Program-made: the position numbers and the translations under genes
Assembly: GCF_004000275.1 (NCBI RefSeq)
Contig: NZ_RCIP01000001.1
Coordinates: forward strand, 798,749-862,748
From: Saccharospirillum alexandrii
GTDB taxonomy: Bacteria > Pseudomonadota > Gammaproteobacteria > Pseudomonadales > Natronospirillaceae
Reading direction: 5' to 3'
DNA length: 64,000 bases
Notes under the pieces: model-generated
Seen by the model: the letters and a program-made list of their open reading frames with translations, nothing else
What the model was told of the DNA's origin: nothing
The model's database searches: none
In this document: one piece after another, positions 1 through 9,139 of the stretch
Layout of the letters: the number at the start of each line of letters is the position of its first letter
Numbering within the stretch: the first letter of the stretch is position 1

Positions 1-1
1 G

Positions 2-523
2 GCCAGCCTGGTATTGGCGAACGCTCATGGCATTCGCTGGCGGGCTTTCTGGGTACGGGAAGCCAGAATACTGGCCGGGGCATTGACCTTCAGTGTTGCT
101 ACCTTTTTTTTCTATCCCGGCAACTGGATCTGGTTTGGTGTGCTTCACTTTATCGCCGTCGCCAGCCTGCTGGCGCTGCCATTGCTTTTTACCCCGCGCC
201 TTGCCCTGTTAGCGGGTGTCACCATCATCGCCCTGTTCAACCTGACCGACTGGTTCAATCTGGCTCCCTTGTATCAGGCATTACGCGCCCCGTTGAATCT
301 GCCAGACGGAACCATGGATCTTACGCGCCTGATTCCCTGGCTGGGCATGGTTTATATTGGCATTTACCTCGGTCATCAGCGTTTATTTGGCATCAGACAA
401 TTGCCATTTCTGCCGACCAGCGGCCCCTTTATCTGGCTCAGCCGACACAGCCTTGGTTTCTACATGATTCACCAGATTCCTCTCTACGGCCTGGCCTGGC
501 TGATTTATCTACTGCTTGGCTAG
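2..523 (+). CDS. DUF1624/heparan-alpha-glucosaminide N-acetyltransferase-like membrane protein, 5' partial
   Basis: This is the C-terminal part of an integral membrane protein; the frame is open to the left edge, so the true start lies outside the window. The visible part has four or five hydrophobic segments, a conserved-looking TDWFN stretch, and a closing helix with SRHSLGFYMIHQIPLY, which resembles the end of DUF1624/YeiB-type membrane acyltransferases. Such proteins are thought to move acyl groups across the inner membrane, but the substrate here cannot be read. It converges with the small gene that follows, only two bases apart. A TTG at position 14 could be read as a start, but the codons before it are open and the family normally has further N-terminal helices, so partial is the better reading. 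Confidence 0.7.
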   Translation, partial: ASLVLANAHGIRWRAFWVREARILAGALTFSVATFFFYPGNWIWFGVLHFIAVASLLALPLLFTPRLALLAGVTIIALFNLTDWFNLAPLYQALRAPLNLPDGTMDLTRLIPWLGMVYIGIYLGHQRLFGIRQLPFLPTSGPFIWLSRHSLGFYMIHQIPLYGLAWLIYLLLG

Positions 524-525
524 GC

Positions 526-807
526 TTACGCCACCACTTGCCCGCGATACACTCGCTGTGACTGACCGTGTGCATGCACGGCTGGTTTTTCCCAGTCACT
601 CAGCTCGAACGGTGCACGCGCCTCAAATTCCGACAATAATGCATTCAGTTTTGCATCCTTATCGTTGCGATAGCGGGTCAGAATCGCCAGATCCTGCGTC
701 GACGTGATGCGAATGTCATCACCGTAAATGGCGCGAATGCGTTTGCGAATATTCTGCAGCGCCCGGTAATTTTCGGGTTTGATCAACCAGTGTTGTTGTT
801 CTGACAT
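526..807 (-). CDS. small hypothetical protein, 93 aa
   Basis: I do not recognise this family. The product is small, soluble and charged, with an N-terminal half rich in Arg/Lys and Tyr (IRKRIRAIYGDDIRI) and no membrane segment or cysteine. An AGGAG ribosome-binding site sits seven bases before the ATG, which makes it a credible gene rather than a shadow. It is convergent with the partial membrane protein on its left and transcribed alone; the next minus-strand gene ends about 260 bases upstream behind a terminator. Confidence 0.6.
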   Translation of the reverse strand: MSEQQHWLIKPENYRALQNIRKRIRAIYGDDIRITSTQDLAILTRYRNDKDAKLNALLSEFEARAPFELSDWEKPAVHAHGQSQRVYRGQVVA

Positions 808-1003
808 ACTCGACTCCTGTGCTGAAATTGATTCCGCAAGGCCGACAATAAAGCGATTGCCATGACCGATTATGCAATAAGCTTGCCTGCCCAGAACCTA
901 CCCTGCCTGGGTATCTACCCGGTTAATAAAGCCCCACATTGATGCACGCTTTGCCTGAAAGCCTCAACTTGGCGCTTGACCGTCACGCTCTGGCGAAGCA
1001 AAT

Positions 1004-1029
1004 AAAAAAGCCCGATCGATGATCGGGCT
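1004..1029 (-). terminator. Rho-independent terminator of the acyl-CoA ligase gene
   Basis: A 9-bp stem AGCCCGATC / GATCGGGCT with a 3-base loop is followed on the minus strand by a run of six U. It lies about 40 bases past the stop of the ligase. The rest of 808-1070 holds no gene that I can see. Confidence 0.85.
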
Positions 1030-1070
1030 TATTGATGATTGTGTTCGTTAAGACGCGGAGAAAGGTCGTA

Positions 1071-2747
1071 CTAACCGGTCACGGTCTCGTCTTCCCAAAA
1101 CACTTTACCGGCCGACACGTTCGCCAGACGATCCTGATACTGACGCTCAAGGTCGGCTCGCTTCAGCTTCAATGTTGGCGTTAGCAGACCGTTTTCTATG
1201 CTCCATAGGTCATCCGCCACCAGAATGCCATCGAGGCGCTGGTGTGATTCCAGTCCGGCATTAACGGCCGACAACGTATGCTGCAGCGAAGCCCTCAGTG
1301 GTTCCCGGTCAGACTTGCGCAAATGCTCGGCCATTACCACCACAGCCACCGGTTGCGTGCGACCACTGCCCATCAGACAAACCTGTTCGATGTCAGGATT
1401 GCCCGCCAGCTGACTTTCTATGGGAACCGGGGCAACATACTTGCCCTTGGCGGTTTTGAATTCTTCTTTCAACCGCCCCACGATGGTGTAGGATCCATCC
1501 GGGTTTTTAATGGCCTTGTCGCCGGTTTTAAACCAGCCGTCTTCAAATGAATCGGCCGTCGCTTCCGGGTTTTTGTAGTAGGATTCGAAGACGGTGTCGC
1601 CACGAACCTGCATCTCGCCCTGCTCGCTGAGGCGAATATCGAGGCAATCAATGGGCACCCCGATGGTGCCCAGCCGGTCTTTTCGAAACGGCATATTGGT
1701 GGTCGACAAGCCAGCCGTTTCCGTCATGCCCCAGGCTTCACAGATGGGAATGCCCAGCCGGTAGTACCAGTGCAAGGTGCTGGGTGAGATGGGCGCCGAA
1801 CCCGATCCAAAAATACGCACCGAATTCAAGCCCAACCCCTGACGAATTTTCTTCGCAACGAGTTTGCCAAGCAGCGGAATACCTAACAATTTTTGGAGCT
1901 TTTGTTCCGGCATTTTCTCATGCACCCCAGCCTGAAAGCGCACCCAAAGCCGCGGCACCGACAAGAAGGCCGTCGGCTGTGCTACTTTCAAATCGTCGAC
2001 AAACGTATCGAGCGATTCAACAAAATAGACGGGGCCTCCGGCATAGAGAGACGTGCCCTGTATCACGGTACGCTCGGTTATATGAGCCAGTGGCAAATAC
2101 GATACCGTGCGATCATCTGGCCGCAAATTGATCACGCTTCGATTGGCCGTCGCGGCGGCAGCGTACTGACCAAACTTCAGGACCACGCCTTTCGGGTTAC
2201 CGGTACTGCCCGAGGTATAAACAATGGACATAATGTCCTCGAGACCCGCCTCGGCTACCTCCGCTATTGGCGTTTGCTGACTAATCCAGTCCTGCCAGCG
2301 GATATCGTGCTCGACTGTATCGTAGGGAAACCCGATTCGGGGAATAGAACCATCAAATACCTGAGACCCCGCGGTTTTGTCGTCCAGCTTGCCAACGAAG
2401 ATCGCCTTGGCTTCGCTGTGATCGAGTATGTATTGCAGCGTTGATTCACCCGCTGTCGCATAAATGGGCACACTGACCATGCCGGCCATCATGATGGCCC
2501 AGTCGGCAATAAACCATTCGGCACTGTTTTTGGCAAAAATGGCAACCCGGTCGCCCGGGCTCAACCCAAGGGATTTCAGGCCATTGGCAACCTTGCGCGC
2601 GTCCTCATCAACCTGCCGCCAGGTCCACACAGTCAATCGCCGGTTAACCGGCTGGTGCAGATAGGCGTCATCGCCCCGCTCTCGCACATGGCGCGCCAGT
2701 TCCTGCAAGGGTGTCTGATAGTGGCGTTCTTGTTTGGTATTGTTCAT
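1071..2747 (-). CDS. AMP-dependent long-chain acyl-CoA ligase
   Basis: This enzyme activates a carboxylic acid, probably a long-chain fatty acid, to acyl-CoA through an acyl-adenylate. The adenylate-forming signature YTSGSTGNPKG, the downstream SYLPLAHITERT block, the EAWGMTETAG motif and the GWFKTGDKA motif are all present in the right order, and a C-terminal lysine region follows. Long-chain type membership is suggested by YLPLAHITERT and the roughly 558-residue length. I chose the ATG at 2747 because GGAAACG lies just before it and the protein then begins with a normal pre-domain; a longer reading to 2864 has no ribosome-binding site. It is monocistronic, divergent from the OmpA-like gene and closed by a terminator. 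The exact chain length of the substrate is not determinable. Confidence 0.9.
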   Translation of the reverse strand: MNNTKQERHYQTPLQELARHVRERGDDAYLHQPVNRRLTVWTWRQVDEDARKVANGLKSLGLSPGDRVAIFAKNSAEWFIADWAIMMAGMVSVPIYATAGESTLQYILDHSEAKAIFVGKLDDKTAGSQVFDGSIPRIGFPYDTVEHDIRWQDWISQQTPIAEVAEAGLEDIMSIVYTSGSTGNPKGVVLKFGQYAAAATANRSVINLRPDDRTVSYLPLAHITERTVIQGTSLYAGGPVYFVESLDTFVDDLKVAQPTAFLSVPRLWVRFQAGVHEKMPEQKLQKLLGIPLLGKLVAKKIRQGLGLNSVRIFGSGSAPISPSTLHWYYRLGIPICEAWGMTETAGLSTTNMPFRKDRLGTIGVPIDCLDIRLSEQGEMQVRGDTVFESYYKNPEATADSFEDGWFKTGDKAIKNPDGSYTIVGRLKEEFKTAKGKYVAPVPIESQLAGNPDIEQVCLMGSGRTQPVAVVVMAEHLRKSDREPLRASLQHTLSAVNAGLESHQRLDGILVADDLWSIENGLLTPTLKLKRADLERQYQDRLANVSAGKVFWEDETVTG

Positions 2748-2951
2748 CTCGTTTCCATTGTTTTTATTTGTAGGTGTCGATACCAGCGTTCGGGTGTTAT
2801 CCCGGCGGGGCTGGAACACGGACAATAACCTTAGCAGTATTGACCAGTGGCTGCGCAAACGCACGTATATTGGACGTCATGACCGACTAGCTGACGGTTC
2901 TTCAACTACAAGGCAACCACTGCGATGCCCTGAAGGTGATTGGTGGCGAAA

Positions 2952-2965
2952 GAGTGTCGACACTC
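2952..2965. promoter_or_regulatory. 14-bp perfect palindrome between divergent genes
   Basis: GAGTGTCGACACTC is a perfect palindrome in the 267-base region between the divergent acyl-CoA ligase and OmpA-like genes. Its place suggests an operator, but no regulator is encoded next to it and no clear promoter hexamers could be fixed around it. Confidence 0.25.
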
Positions 2966-3014
2966 GCCCGGGTTTTGGGTCATGCTTGACACATCACTGA
3001 CATAGGAAAATGCC

Positions 3015-4010
3015 ATGCCAAGATCGACTCTCTGGGCATTGACTGCCGCCCTGCTGCTCGCGCTGTTTACGGCTTACGTGCTATGGGACAACCAGCAACT
3101 CACCAGCTCAACCAAAACACTGGAACAGCAAGTCAGCAGTCAAACTGAAGACCTGCTCGCTGCCCGCACCCGCCTGCAAACCCTATCCGAAACCAACCGA
3201 CAGCTCGAACAACGTCTGGGTCAGTTCACGAGCCAGCAGACGGACCTGTCGGACATCGTAGCGGAGCTGCAAGCTCGGCTAAACGAGGTGACCGAGGAAT
3301 ACTCCAGCCTGGTTGCCACGCAACAGCAATCCCAGCAGCGACTGGAGGCGGCATCCAGTCGTCAACGGGAACTGGCAAGGCTGGAATCGGAAGCCGATGC
3401 GCAGGCTCAGGAAAACCGTGAGTTGAGAGAGCAGCTGGAACAGCAAATTCGCCTCAACGAACGCTACCAACAGCAATTGCAGGCCGCCAATACCGCCCTG
3501 ACCGGTCGGGAAGAAGAAGTAGAAGACCTGGAGAGTCGCCTGCAGCGTGAACAACAGGCCATCGATGCGCTGGAGCAACAACTGGCGGCATTGAGCGACA
3601 ACCGCACTCAGTCGATTGAGCAACGGGACGATGGATCCACCGTGATCCAGTTGCCGGAGGCCATTCTGTTTGATTCGGGTTCAGCTCAGTTAAACAGCCA
3701 GTCCGTTGCGGTACTCGAAGACGTCGCTGAAGCCATAGAAAGTTTTGAGCAATACAACATCCGGGTAGTCGGTCACAGCGACAGCTTGCCCGTGGTCTCA
3801 ATGAGAAGCCTCTACCCAACCAACTGGGAGTTGAGCTCAGCCCGAGCCAGCGCCGCGGTGCGCCGCCTTACGGAACTGGGCATAGACCCGCAACGTCTGA
3901 GTGCAACCGGTGTTGCCGATACTCAGCCGCAGGTAGAAGAGACAGATGACGCCAGTCGACAGCGGAACCGGCGTATTGAGATTATTCTAGAGCCGCTGAC
4001 ACCGCAATAA
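3015..4010 (+). CDS. OmpA-family peptidoglycan-binding protein with coiled coil
   Basis: A short N-terminal membrane anchor or signal (residues 6-24) is followed by a long Gln/Glu-rich coiled coil (about 30-200) and a C-terminal OmpA/MotB-like domain (about 210-325) with the typical DSGSAQLN, NWELSSARA and RNRRIEI patches that bind peptidoglycan diaminopimelate. The protein is therefore probably anchored in the inner membrane, spans the periplasm and holds the cell wall, as in many MotB/OmpA-like factors. No flagellar genes are nearby, so a stator role is not supported. An AGGAAA site precedes the ATG by five bases. The gene ends at a bidirectional terminator shared with the tRNA on the other strand. 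Confidence 0.85.
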   Translation: MPRSTLWALTAALLLALFTAYVLWDNQQLTSSTKTLEQQVSSQTEDLLAARTRLQTLSETNRQLEQRLGQFTSQQTDLSDIVAELQARLNEVTEEYSSLVATQQQSQQRLEAASSRQRELARLESEADAQAQENRELREQLEQQIRLNERYQQQLQAANTALTGREEEVEDLESRLQREQQAIDALEQQLAALSDNRTQSIEQRDDGSTVIQLPEAILFDSGSAQLNSQSVAVLEDVAEAIESFEQYNIRVVGHSDSLPVVSMRSLYPTNWELSSARASAAVRRLTELGIDPQRLSATGVADTQPQVEETDDASRQRNRRIEIILEPLTPQ

Positions 4011-4021
4011 AAAGCGACCAT

Positions 4022-4051
4022 AAAAAAACCGGCCACAAGGGCCGGTTTTTT
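4022..4051. terminator. bidirectional Rho-independent terminator
   Basis: CCGGCC / GGCCGG stem with a 5-base loop, flanked by an A run on the left and a T run on the right, so it can stop both the OmpA-like gene on the plus strand and the tRNA-Ala on the minus strand. A close relative of this hairpin follows the second tRNA-Ala at 34059. Confidence 0.9.
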
Positions 4052-4056
4052 AAATT

Positions 4057-4132
4057 TGGTGGAGCTATGCGGGATCGAACCGCAGACCTCCTGCATGCCA
4101 TGCAGGCGCTCTCCCAGCTGAGCTATAGCCCC
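4057..4132 (-). tRNA. tRNA-Ala (anticodon GGC)
   Basis: The minus strand reads as a 76-base cloverleaf beginning GGGGCTATAGCTCAG and ending with an encoded CCA. The anticodon loop ATGGCAT gives anticodon GGC, and the T arm contains GGTTCGATCC. It is identical to the second copy at 34097. It has its own promoter upstream and a terminator immediately downstream. Confidence 0.97.
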
Positions 4133-4168
4133 AATTCGGTGCCGGACTCCCGTCTGACACCGCTGCGT

Positions 4169-4196
4169 ATTCTACTGGCGCCGAACCCGCTGTCAA
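4169..4196 (-). promoter_or_regulatory. sigma-70 promoter of tRNA-Ala copy 1
   Basis: On the minus strand TTGACA is followed after 16 bases by TAGAAT, then by a GC-rich discriminator as is usual for stable-RNA promoters. It lies about 37 bases before the tRNA 5' end. Confidence 0.75.
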
Positions 4197-4233
4197 TACT
4201 TTGTGTTGTATTTCAAGCAGTTATGCGCCCTAC

Positions 4234-6867
4234 TTAGTCTTTCAGAGCCCGCTGAGCCATTTCAAAGACGTTCGATGACAGTGATTCGGTGGCCAGAATG
4301 GTCTCCAGGGCTGACGCCATCATCTTGCCGCGGTCTGCATCGTAGCGCTTCCAGTCTGACAACAGCGTTACCAGTCTGGCGGCCAGTTGCGGATTCAGGG
4401 CATTCAACTGCTGAACCACCTTCGCAAGCAAGGCATACCCCTCTCCCCTGGCATCGTGAAACGACTCGGTGTTCATCGCAAAGCCAACAATGACACTGCG
4501 CACCTTGTTCGGGTTCTTGATGTCAAAGGCCGGGTGTTGCATCAGCGTTTCAATGCCCGTGACCGTCATGCCAGGCGTTCCCGCTTGCATGGTCAGCCAT
4601 TGCTCTACCATCTGCGTATCCGACTGCCAGTGCTCGTAAAAATCGCTCAGCAACGACTGTTGCAAGGCCTCGGCATCGCCCGCCAGAACCGCTCGCAGGG
4701 CGTTGCTGCGATCGGTCTGGTTAGTGGCGCTGGCGTACAGTTGAGCGGCGAAATCGAACGCCGCCTGGTCACCAGCCTTCAACCAGTACCAGAGGCTCAG
4801 GCCCTGCAACTGACGACGACCGGATTCTTCGGCATTGAATTCATAGGGTGCTTCGCTGCTCAGCTTCTCGGTCAGAGACCGCCAGATGTCCCGGTAACGG
4901 GTGGCGAGTGTCTTGACCAGGTGCTTGCGCGCGGCGATCAGGTCGTCAATGTAGACGACGTCGACGGCGTCTTTGAGAATGGCGTAGCCTGGCAAGGTCA
5001 GCATGCTGGCGCGAATGGCGTGTGACAGAGAGGCATCGCCCGCTACATTGGCCACGGTTTCCACCAACACCGAAGGCGGTGTCATAGAGCGACCCGCACG
5101 GTGCTCCGTCGCCATGCTCAGAATGGCGCGGAGGTACAGTTGCTGCAATGCGTCCCAGCGGTTGAAGCCGTTGGCATCGTTGGCAGCCAGGAACGCCAGT
5201 TGCTCGTCGCTGTAACCAAACGACAACTTCACCGGGGCTGAAAAATCCCTCAGCAAACTGGGGACAGGCCGTTCTGATACACCGGTAAAGACGACCTCAG
5301 TCGTTTCATCGGCGAGAGTCAGCACCTCGGTACCGGCGTTGTAATTGGCGCTGGTGTGAATGGGCAAATCGTTGCCATCGGCACCCAACAGACCCAGTTT
5401 GACCGGAATCACAAAGGGGAGTTTATCGGTCTGTCCGGGTGTTGCCGGACACGACTGGTGAAAAGACAGCCGATAAGTTTGGCTGTCCGCATCGTAGTCG
5501 TCGGTCACCGACAACCGGGGTGTACCCGCCTGGGTGTACCAGCGCTTAAACTGAGTCAAATCCAGACCGGACACCTGCTCCATGCAGGCCACAAAATCGT
5601 CGGTGGTTACTGCCTGGCCGTCAAAGCGTTCAAAGTACAGATCCGAACCGCGTCGAAAATCGTCCGGTCCAACCAGGGTGTGAATCATGCGCACAACTTC
5701 GGCGCCCTTTTCATACACGGTGGCGGTGTAGAAATTATTAATTTCAATGTATGAATCGGGCCGAACCGGGTGCGCCATCGGGCCGTTGTCTTCCGGGAAC
5801 TGAACAGCCCGCAGACCGGCGACGGTTTCTATTCGTTTCACCGCACGATCATGCATGTCGGAGCTGAACTCGGTATCACGAAAAACGGTAAACCCTTCTT
5901 TCAACGACAGCTGAAACCAGTCGCGGCAGGTGACTCGGTTGCCACTCCAGTTGTGGAAATACTCGTGCGCGACAATACCTTCAATGCGTTCAAAGCGCTG
6001 ATCGTTCGAGGTGTCGGGCGAGGCGAGCACAGCCGCACTGTTGAAAATATTCAGGCCTTTGTTTTCCATCGCGCCCATGTTGAAGAAGTCGGAGGCGACG
6101 ATCATGAACAGATCCAGATCGTATTCCCGCCCATAGACTGCTTCGTCCCATTGCATGGCTTTTTTCAGGGAGTCGAGCGCAAAATCGACCTTGTGTGCAT
6201 TCTGCGGTTCAACAAAAATTCTCAACGTGACGTCGCGACCGCTGCGGGTCGTGAACCGGTCATCCTTGCTGCTCAGGTCGCCAGCGACCAGCGCAAAAAG
6301 ATAACTCGGTTTCGGAAAGGGGTCCTCCCAGACGGCAAAGTGTCTCCCGCCTTCCAGGGTACCGCTGTCTATCGGATTACCGTTGGATAGCAACACCGGA
6401 AACTTGCTGGCGTCGGCTTCGATGCGTGTGGTAAAGGTGGCCATGACATCGGGGCGATCAGGGTAAAAGGTGATTTTGCGAAAGCCTTCCGCCTCACATT
6501 GGGTGCAATACATTGAACCCGACTGGTATAAGCCTTCGAGCGAGGTGTTGTTCTGCGGATCAATGCGCGTGACGGCACGGAAAATGGCTTCATCCGAATC
6601 GCAATTGAGAGTGAGTACGCCCTCCGCATAGTGATAGTCGGCACTGCTCAGTTGTTTTTCATCCAACTGCAGGGACTGAATATCCTGATCAATGCCGTTT
6701 AGCACCAGTTCGCGACTGGCGACCGTCGAGTTCTTTTTCAGGGTCAGTTCTGACGAGACTTCGGTGTAGCCATCAAAGAGGCTCACGGTCAGACTAATGT
6801 GTTCTACCCAGAAAGCCGGTTGCTGGTACTCCCTGAGGTAAATGGTTTTCGGATCCTGTGTTCTCAT
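4234..6867 (-). CDS. pepN: aminopeptidase N
   Basis: PepN is a cytoplasmic M1-family zinc metallopeptidase that removes N-terminal residues from peptides in the last steps of protein turnover. The exopeptidase motif GAMEN is at residues 265-269, the zinc site HEYFH at 301-305 and the second zinc-binding glutamate in LKEGFTVFRD at 324, all intact. The length of 877 residues matches the Escherichia coli type with its extra C-terminal helical domain. The gene stands alone upstream of the tRNA-Ala on the same strand. Confidence 0.97.
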   Translation of the reverse strand: MRTQDPKTIYLREYQQPAFWVEHISLTVSLFDGYTEVSSELTLKKNSTVASRELVLNGIDQDIQSLQLDEKQLSSADYHYAEGVLTLNCDSDEAIFRAVTRIDPQNNTSLEGLYQSGSMYCTQCEAEGFRKITFYPDRPDVMATFTTRIEADASKFPVLLSNGNPIDSGTLEGGRHFAVWEDPFPKPSYLFALVAGDLSSKDDRFTTRSGRDVTLRIFVEPQNAHKVDFALDSLKKAMQWDEAVYGREYDLDLFMIVASDFFNMGAMENKGLNIFNSAAVLASPDTSNDQRFERIEGIVAHEYFHNWSGNRVTCRDWFQLSLKEGFTVFRDTEFSSDMHDRAVKRIETVAGLRAVQFPEDNGPMAHPVRPDSYIEINNFYTATVYEKGAEVVRMIHTLVGPDDFRRGSDLYFERFDGQAVTTDDFVACMEQVSGLDLTQFKRWYTQAGTPRLSVTDDYDADSQTYRLSFHQSCPATPGQTDKLPFVIPVKLGLLGADGNDLPIHTSANYNAGTEVLTLADETTEVVFTGVSERPVPSLLRDFSAPVKLSFGYSDEQLAFLAANDANGFNRWDALQQLYLRAILSMATEHRAGRSMTPPSVLVETVANVAGDASLSHAIRASMLTLPGYAILKDAVDVVYIDDLIAARKHLVKTLATRYRDIWRSLTEKLSSEAPYEFNAEESGRRQLQGLSLWYWLKAGDQAAFDFAAQLYASATNQTDRSNALRAVLAGDAEALQQSLLSDFYEHWQSDTQMVEQWLTMQAGTPGMTVTGIETLMQHPAFDIKNPNKVRSVIVGFAMNTESFHDARGEGYALLAKVVQQLNALNPQLAARLVTLLSDWKRYDADRGKMMASALETILATESLSSNVFEMAQRALKD

Positions 6868-6972
6868 CAGTGTCTCACTTTTGCCCTTCTAGGGTCGGGT
6901 CGGAAAGGCCGTGCGTAACGGCCAATGCAATGGCCAGATAACAGGCTCTGGTAAAAGCCCGACAGCCAGTCG

Positions 6973-7833
6973 TTAACGCAACACCACCTGGTAGCCGGTG
7001 TGGCGACGAATGTTGATCACGCCGGTATCAAGAATCCAATACTGGCCCTTGATGCCCAGCAAGGTACCTTCTACAACCGGTTGCTTGTCGAGCGTCAGGC
7101 TGCTGACTTTTTCGGGGTACTGGTCTACCGGGTAATCCAGCGAACGCACCTCGGCGTGGTTGATCAACTGAATGGCCTGTAAGCCATGGTCTGCGATCAG
7201 GGCATCCAGTTCCGGGCGACACTCGGCCACTAGCTGGTCACGCAATGCCGGTAAATCCAGTGGCTCGGAGGTGCCTTTCAACATGGTGCGCCAATTGGTT
7301 TTATCGGCGACATGCTGCTTAAAGACCACTTCCAACAAGCCGGCCAGTTTGCGCGAGGTAACCCGGGCAATGATCATCGCCTGGGTCGCACCCTGGTCGA
7401 TCCAGCGCGTCGGCACCTGGCCGCCGCGGGTAATGCCCACCTTGATGCCGCTGGCGTTGGCCAGGTAGACGTAATGCGATTGCATGCAGGTCACTTCTGC
7501 CCATTCCGGTTCGCGACAGGTGCCCTGATCGAAGTGGCATTTTTCCGGGCTCATCATGCAGCTGTCGCATTGCGCCAGCGTCGTGAAATGTTCGTAGCAA
7601 TATCCCTGGCCGAAGCTCTTATTGGTCACCTTGTCGCAATAAACGCAGCGAATTTCACCCAGATACTCAAGCCGAATGGGCGAGCCAATCCGCGCGTTCA
7701 TGTCGATCTCGTGGTTACCGAGCCGCAACCGGTAATGCACCGGCGAGGTGGCATCGCTGAGCATTTTTTCCAGCCCGCCGCGACCGAGCTCAGTCGCGTT
7801 ATCGCTGGACTCGCTAAACAGATCGAGATTCAT
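6973..7833 (-). CDS. DUF2797 family protein
   Basis: The function of DUF2797 is not established. The N-terminal half carries cysteine pairs (RCVYC, GYCYEH, CDSCM, and CHFDQGTC) that probably bind zinc, followed by a short YVYLA...GIKVGIT segment that resembles the core of GIY-YIG folds. The start ATG overlaps the stop of the yeaC-like gene upstream by four bases, so the two are translationally coupled. The protein is soluble, with no signal peptide or membrane helix. Confidence 0.8.
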   Translation of the reverse strand: MNLDLFSESSDNATELGRGGLEKMLSDATSPVHYRLRLGNHEIDMNARIGSPIRLEYLGEIRCVYCDKVTNKSFGQGYCYEHFTTLAQCDSCMMSPEKCHFDQGTCREPEWAEVTCMQSHYVYLANASGIKVGITRGGQVPTRWIDQGATQAMIIARVTSRKLAGLLEVVFKQHVADKTNWRTMLKGTSEPLDLPALRDQLVAECRPELDALIADHGLQAIQLINHAEVRSLDYPVDQYPEKVSSLTLDKQPVVEGTLLGIKGQYWILDTGVINIRRHTGYQVVLR

Positions 7834-8108
7834 TGCAAGGTGTCTCCGGCGCCGGGCAAGTTGATCACCTGGATATCATTCAGCTTTTCCGCCTTGCGCT
7901 TAACCGACTCGGGCCGATCAATGTAGCCAGTGCGAGCCTCTTCGGGCACGCCATTACTGATTTCATATTTCAGGCAGGCCTCCAGACACAGGGCCTTTTG
8001 CTCTTTAGTCAGCGCCACGCCATTGGGCCATTTACCAAGTTCAACGGCTTCTTTAAGCCGGCTGTACACTTCGGGAGACAAGCTCCCGGCGACGGCATCA
8101 AAATTCAT
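7830..8108 (-). CDS. yeaC: DUF1315 family protein (YeaC-like)
   Basis: A small acidic cytoplasmic protein of unknown role, of the YeaC/DUF1315 type: it has the characteristic SPEVYSRLKEAVELGKWPNG opening followed by LTKEQKALCLEACLKYE. I chose the ATG at 8108 because GAGGGTG lies about six bases before it; a GTG at 8126 is in frame but has a poorer site. It is the first gene of a two-gene operon with DUF2797, overlapping ATGA. This pairing recurs in gammaproteobacteria, which suggests a shared task. Confidence 0.8.
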   Translation of the reverse strand: MNFDAVAGSLSPEVYSRLKEAVELGKWPNGVALTKEQKALCLEACLKYEISNGVPEEARTGYIDRPESVKRKAEKLNDIQVINLPGAGDTLQ

Positions 8109-8185
8109 AGGTTCACCCTCTTCCACCCTGCTGTGTCCTCATGTGCGGTCAAAGCGACCAGACACAAGGGCGGCATTCCTAACGG

Positions 8186-9085
8186 TTAGTCTTCGAGACG
8201 GTTGCCCCAGCCCAGTTTGGTGCGGCAAATCTCATAATAGTTGTGATCTTCCGGGTGCAACAGCCGCAACGCCTGCGGGAACCGGCTGATGCGCAGTTCA
8301 TCGCCCGGCGCGATGGCGATGTGATGCTGGGCATCGAAGCTGATTTGCGGTTCGAACCCGTGGTCTTCGCCCAGTTGAATGCTCAGCTTGGCGTCGGCAC
8401 CGACCACCAGGGGCCGGTTATTCAGGCTGTGCGGAAACATGGGTACCAGAATCATGGTGTCGAGGCTCGGGTGCACCAGAGGCCCGCCCGCTGAGAGCGC
8501 GTAGGCGGTAGAGCCGGTGGGGGTCGATACGATCAGGCCATCGGAGCGCTGGCTGTAGACAAACTGACCATTAATGTAGAGCTCGAATTCGATCATGCGG
8601 ATGCTCTGACCAGAGTGCAGCACTACATCATTCAGCGCCCGGCCCGTTTCCAGTACCCTGCCGTTCCGGATAATGCTTGCCTGCAGCAAAAAGCGGTTTT
8701 CAATGACGTAGCGGCCAGAAAACACATCCCGCACTTTCTGCTCCATCTCCACTGGCATAATGTCGGTCAGAAAGCCAAGACGGCCGCGGTTGATGCCGAG
8801 CAAAGGCACATTGAATTCTGCCAGGTCACGAGCAGCACCAAGCAAGGTGCCGTCGCCGCCGACCACGATGATCAGATCGGCCCACTGGCCCAGGCCCGGT
8901 CGGTCAAGGGCTTCACAATTCAACCCCGGTATGGCCTCCGCCAACGGCAAGTCGATGCGACAGGCCCGGTCCAACTCGCTCAGCAAGTGCGTCAGCCGGC
9001 GGACAGAGTGAACCACGCTGTCGCTGTCGAGTCGGCCAACAATGCCAATCCGATCGAAGGATTGGGTGTGTTCGGGTTTGGTCAT
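8186..9085 (-). CDS. nadK: NAD kinase
   Basis: NadK phosphorylates NAD+ at the 2'-hydroxyl of the adenosine ribose to make NADP+. The sequence has the catalytic GGDGTLLGAAR motif, GINRGRLGFLTD, the LNDVVLH patch and the glycine-rich TPTGSTAYALSAGGP loop that binds NAD. The length of 299 residues is normal for the bacterial enzyme. The gene is divergent from the DUF1853 gene, with only 54 bases between the two start codons. Confidence 0.96.
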   Translation of the reverse strand: MTKPEHTQSFDRIGIVGRLDSDSVVHSVRRLTHLLSELDRACRIDLPLAEAIPGLNCEALDRPGLGQWADLIIVVGGDGTLLGAARDLAEFNVPLLGINRGRLGFLTDIMPVEMEQKVRDVFSGRYVIENRFLLQASIIRNGRVLETGRALNDVVLHSGQSIRMIEFELYINGQFVYSQRSDGLIVSTPTGSTAYALSAGGPLVHPSLDTMILVPMFPHSLNNRPLVVGADAKLSIQLGEDHGFEPQISFDAQHHIAIAPGDELRISRFPQALRLLHPEDHNYYEICRTKLGWGNRLED

Positions 9086-9139
9086 TCAGGTCGCTTCGGT
9101 TATCGTCCAGGGTTCCGAAGCATACCAGAAGGGAAGCGC

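Noticed and set aside
8615-9139. N-terminal extension of the DUF1853 frame across nadK
   Set aside because: The extra 175 codons are antisense to nadK, and a good start with GGGA lies at 9140.
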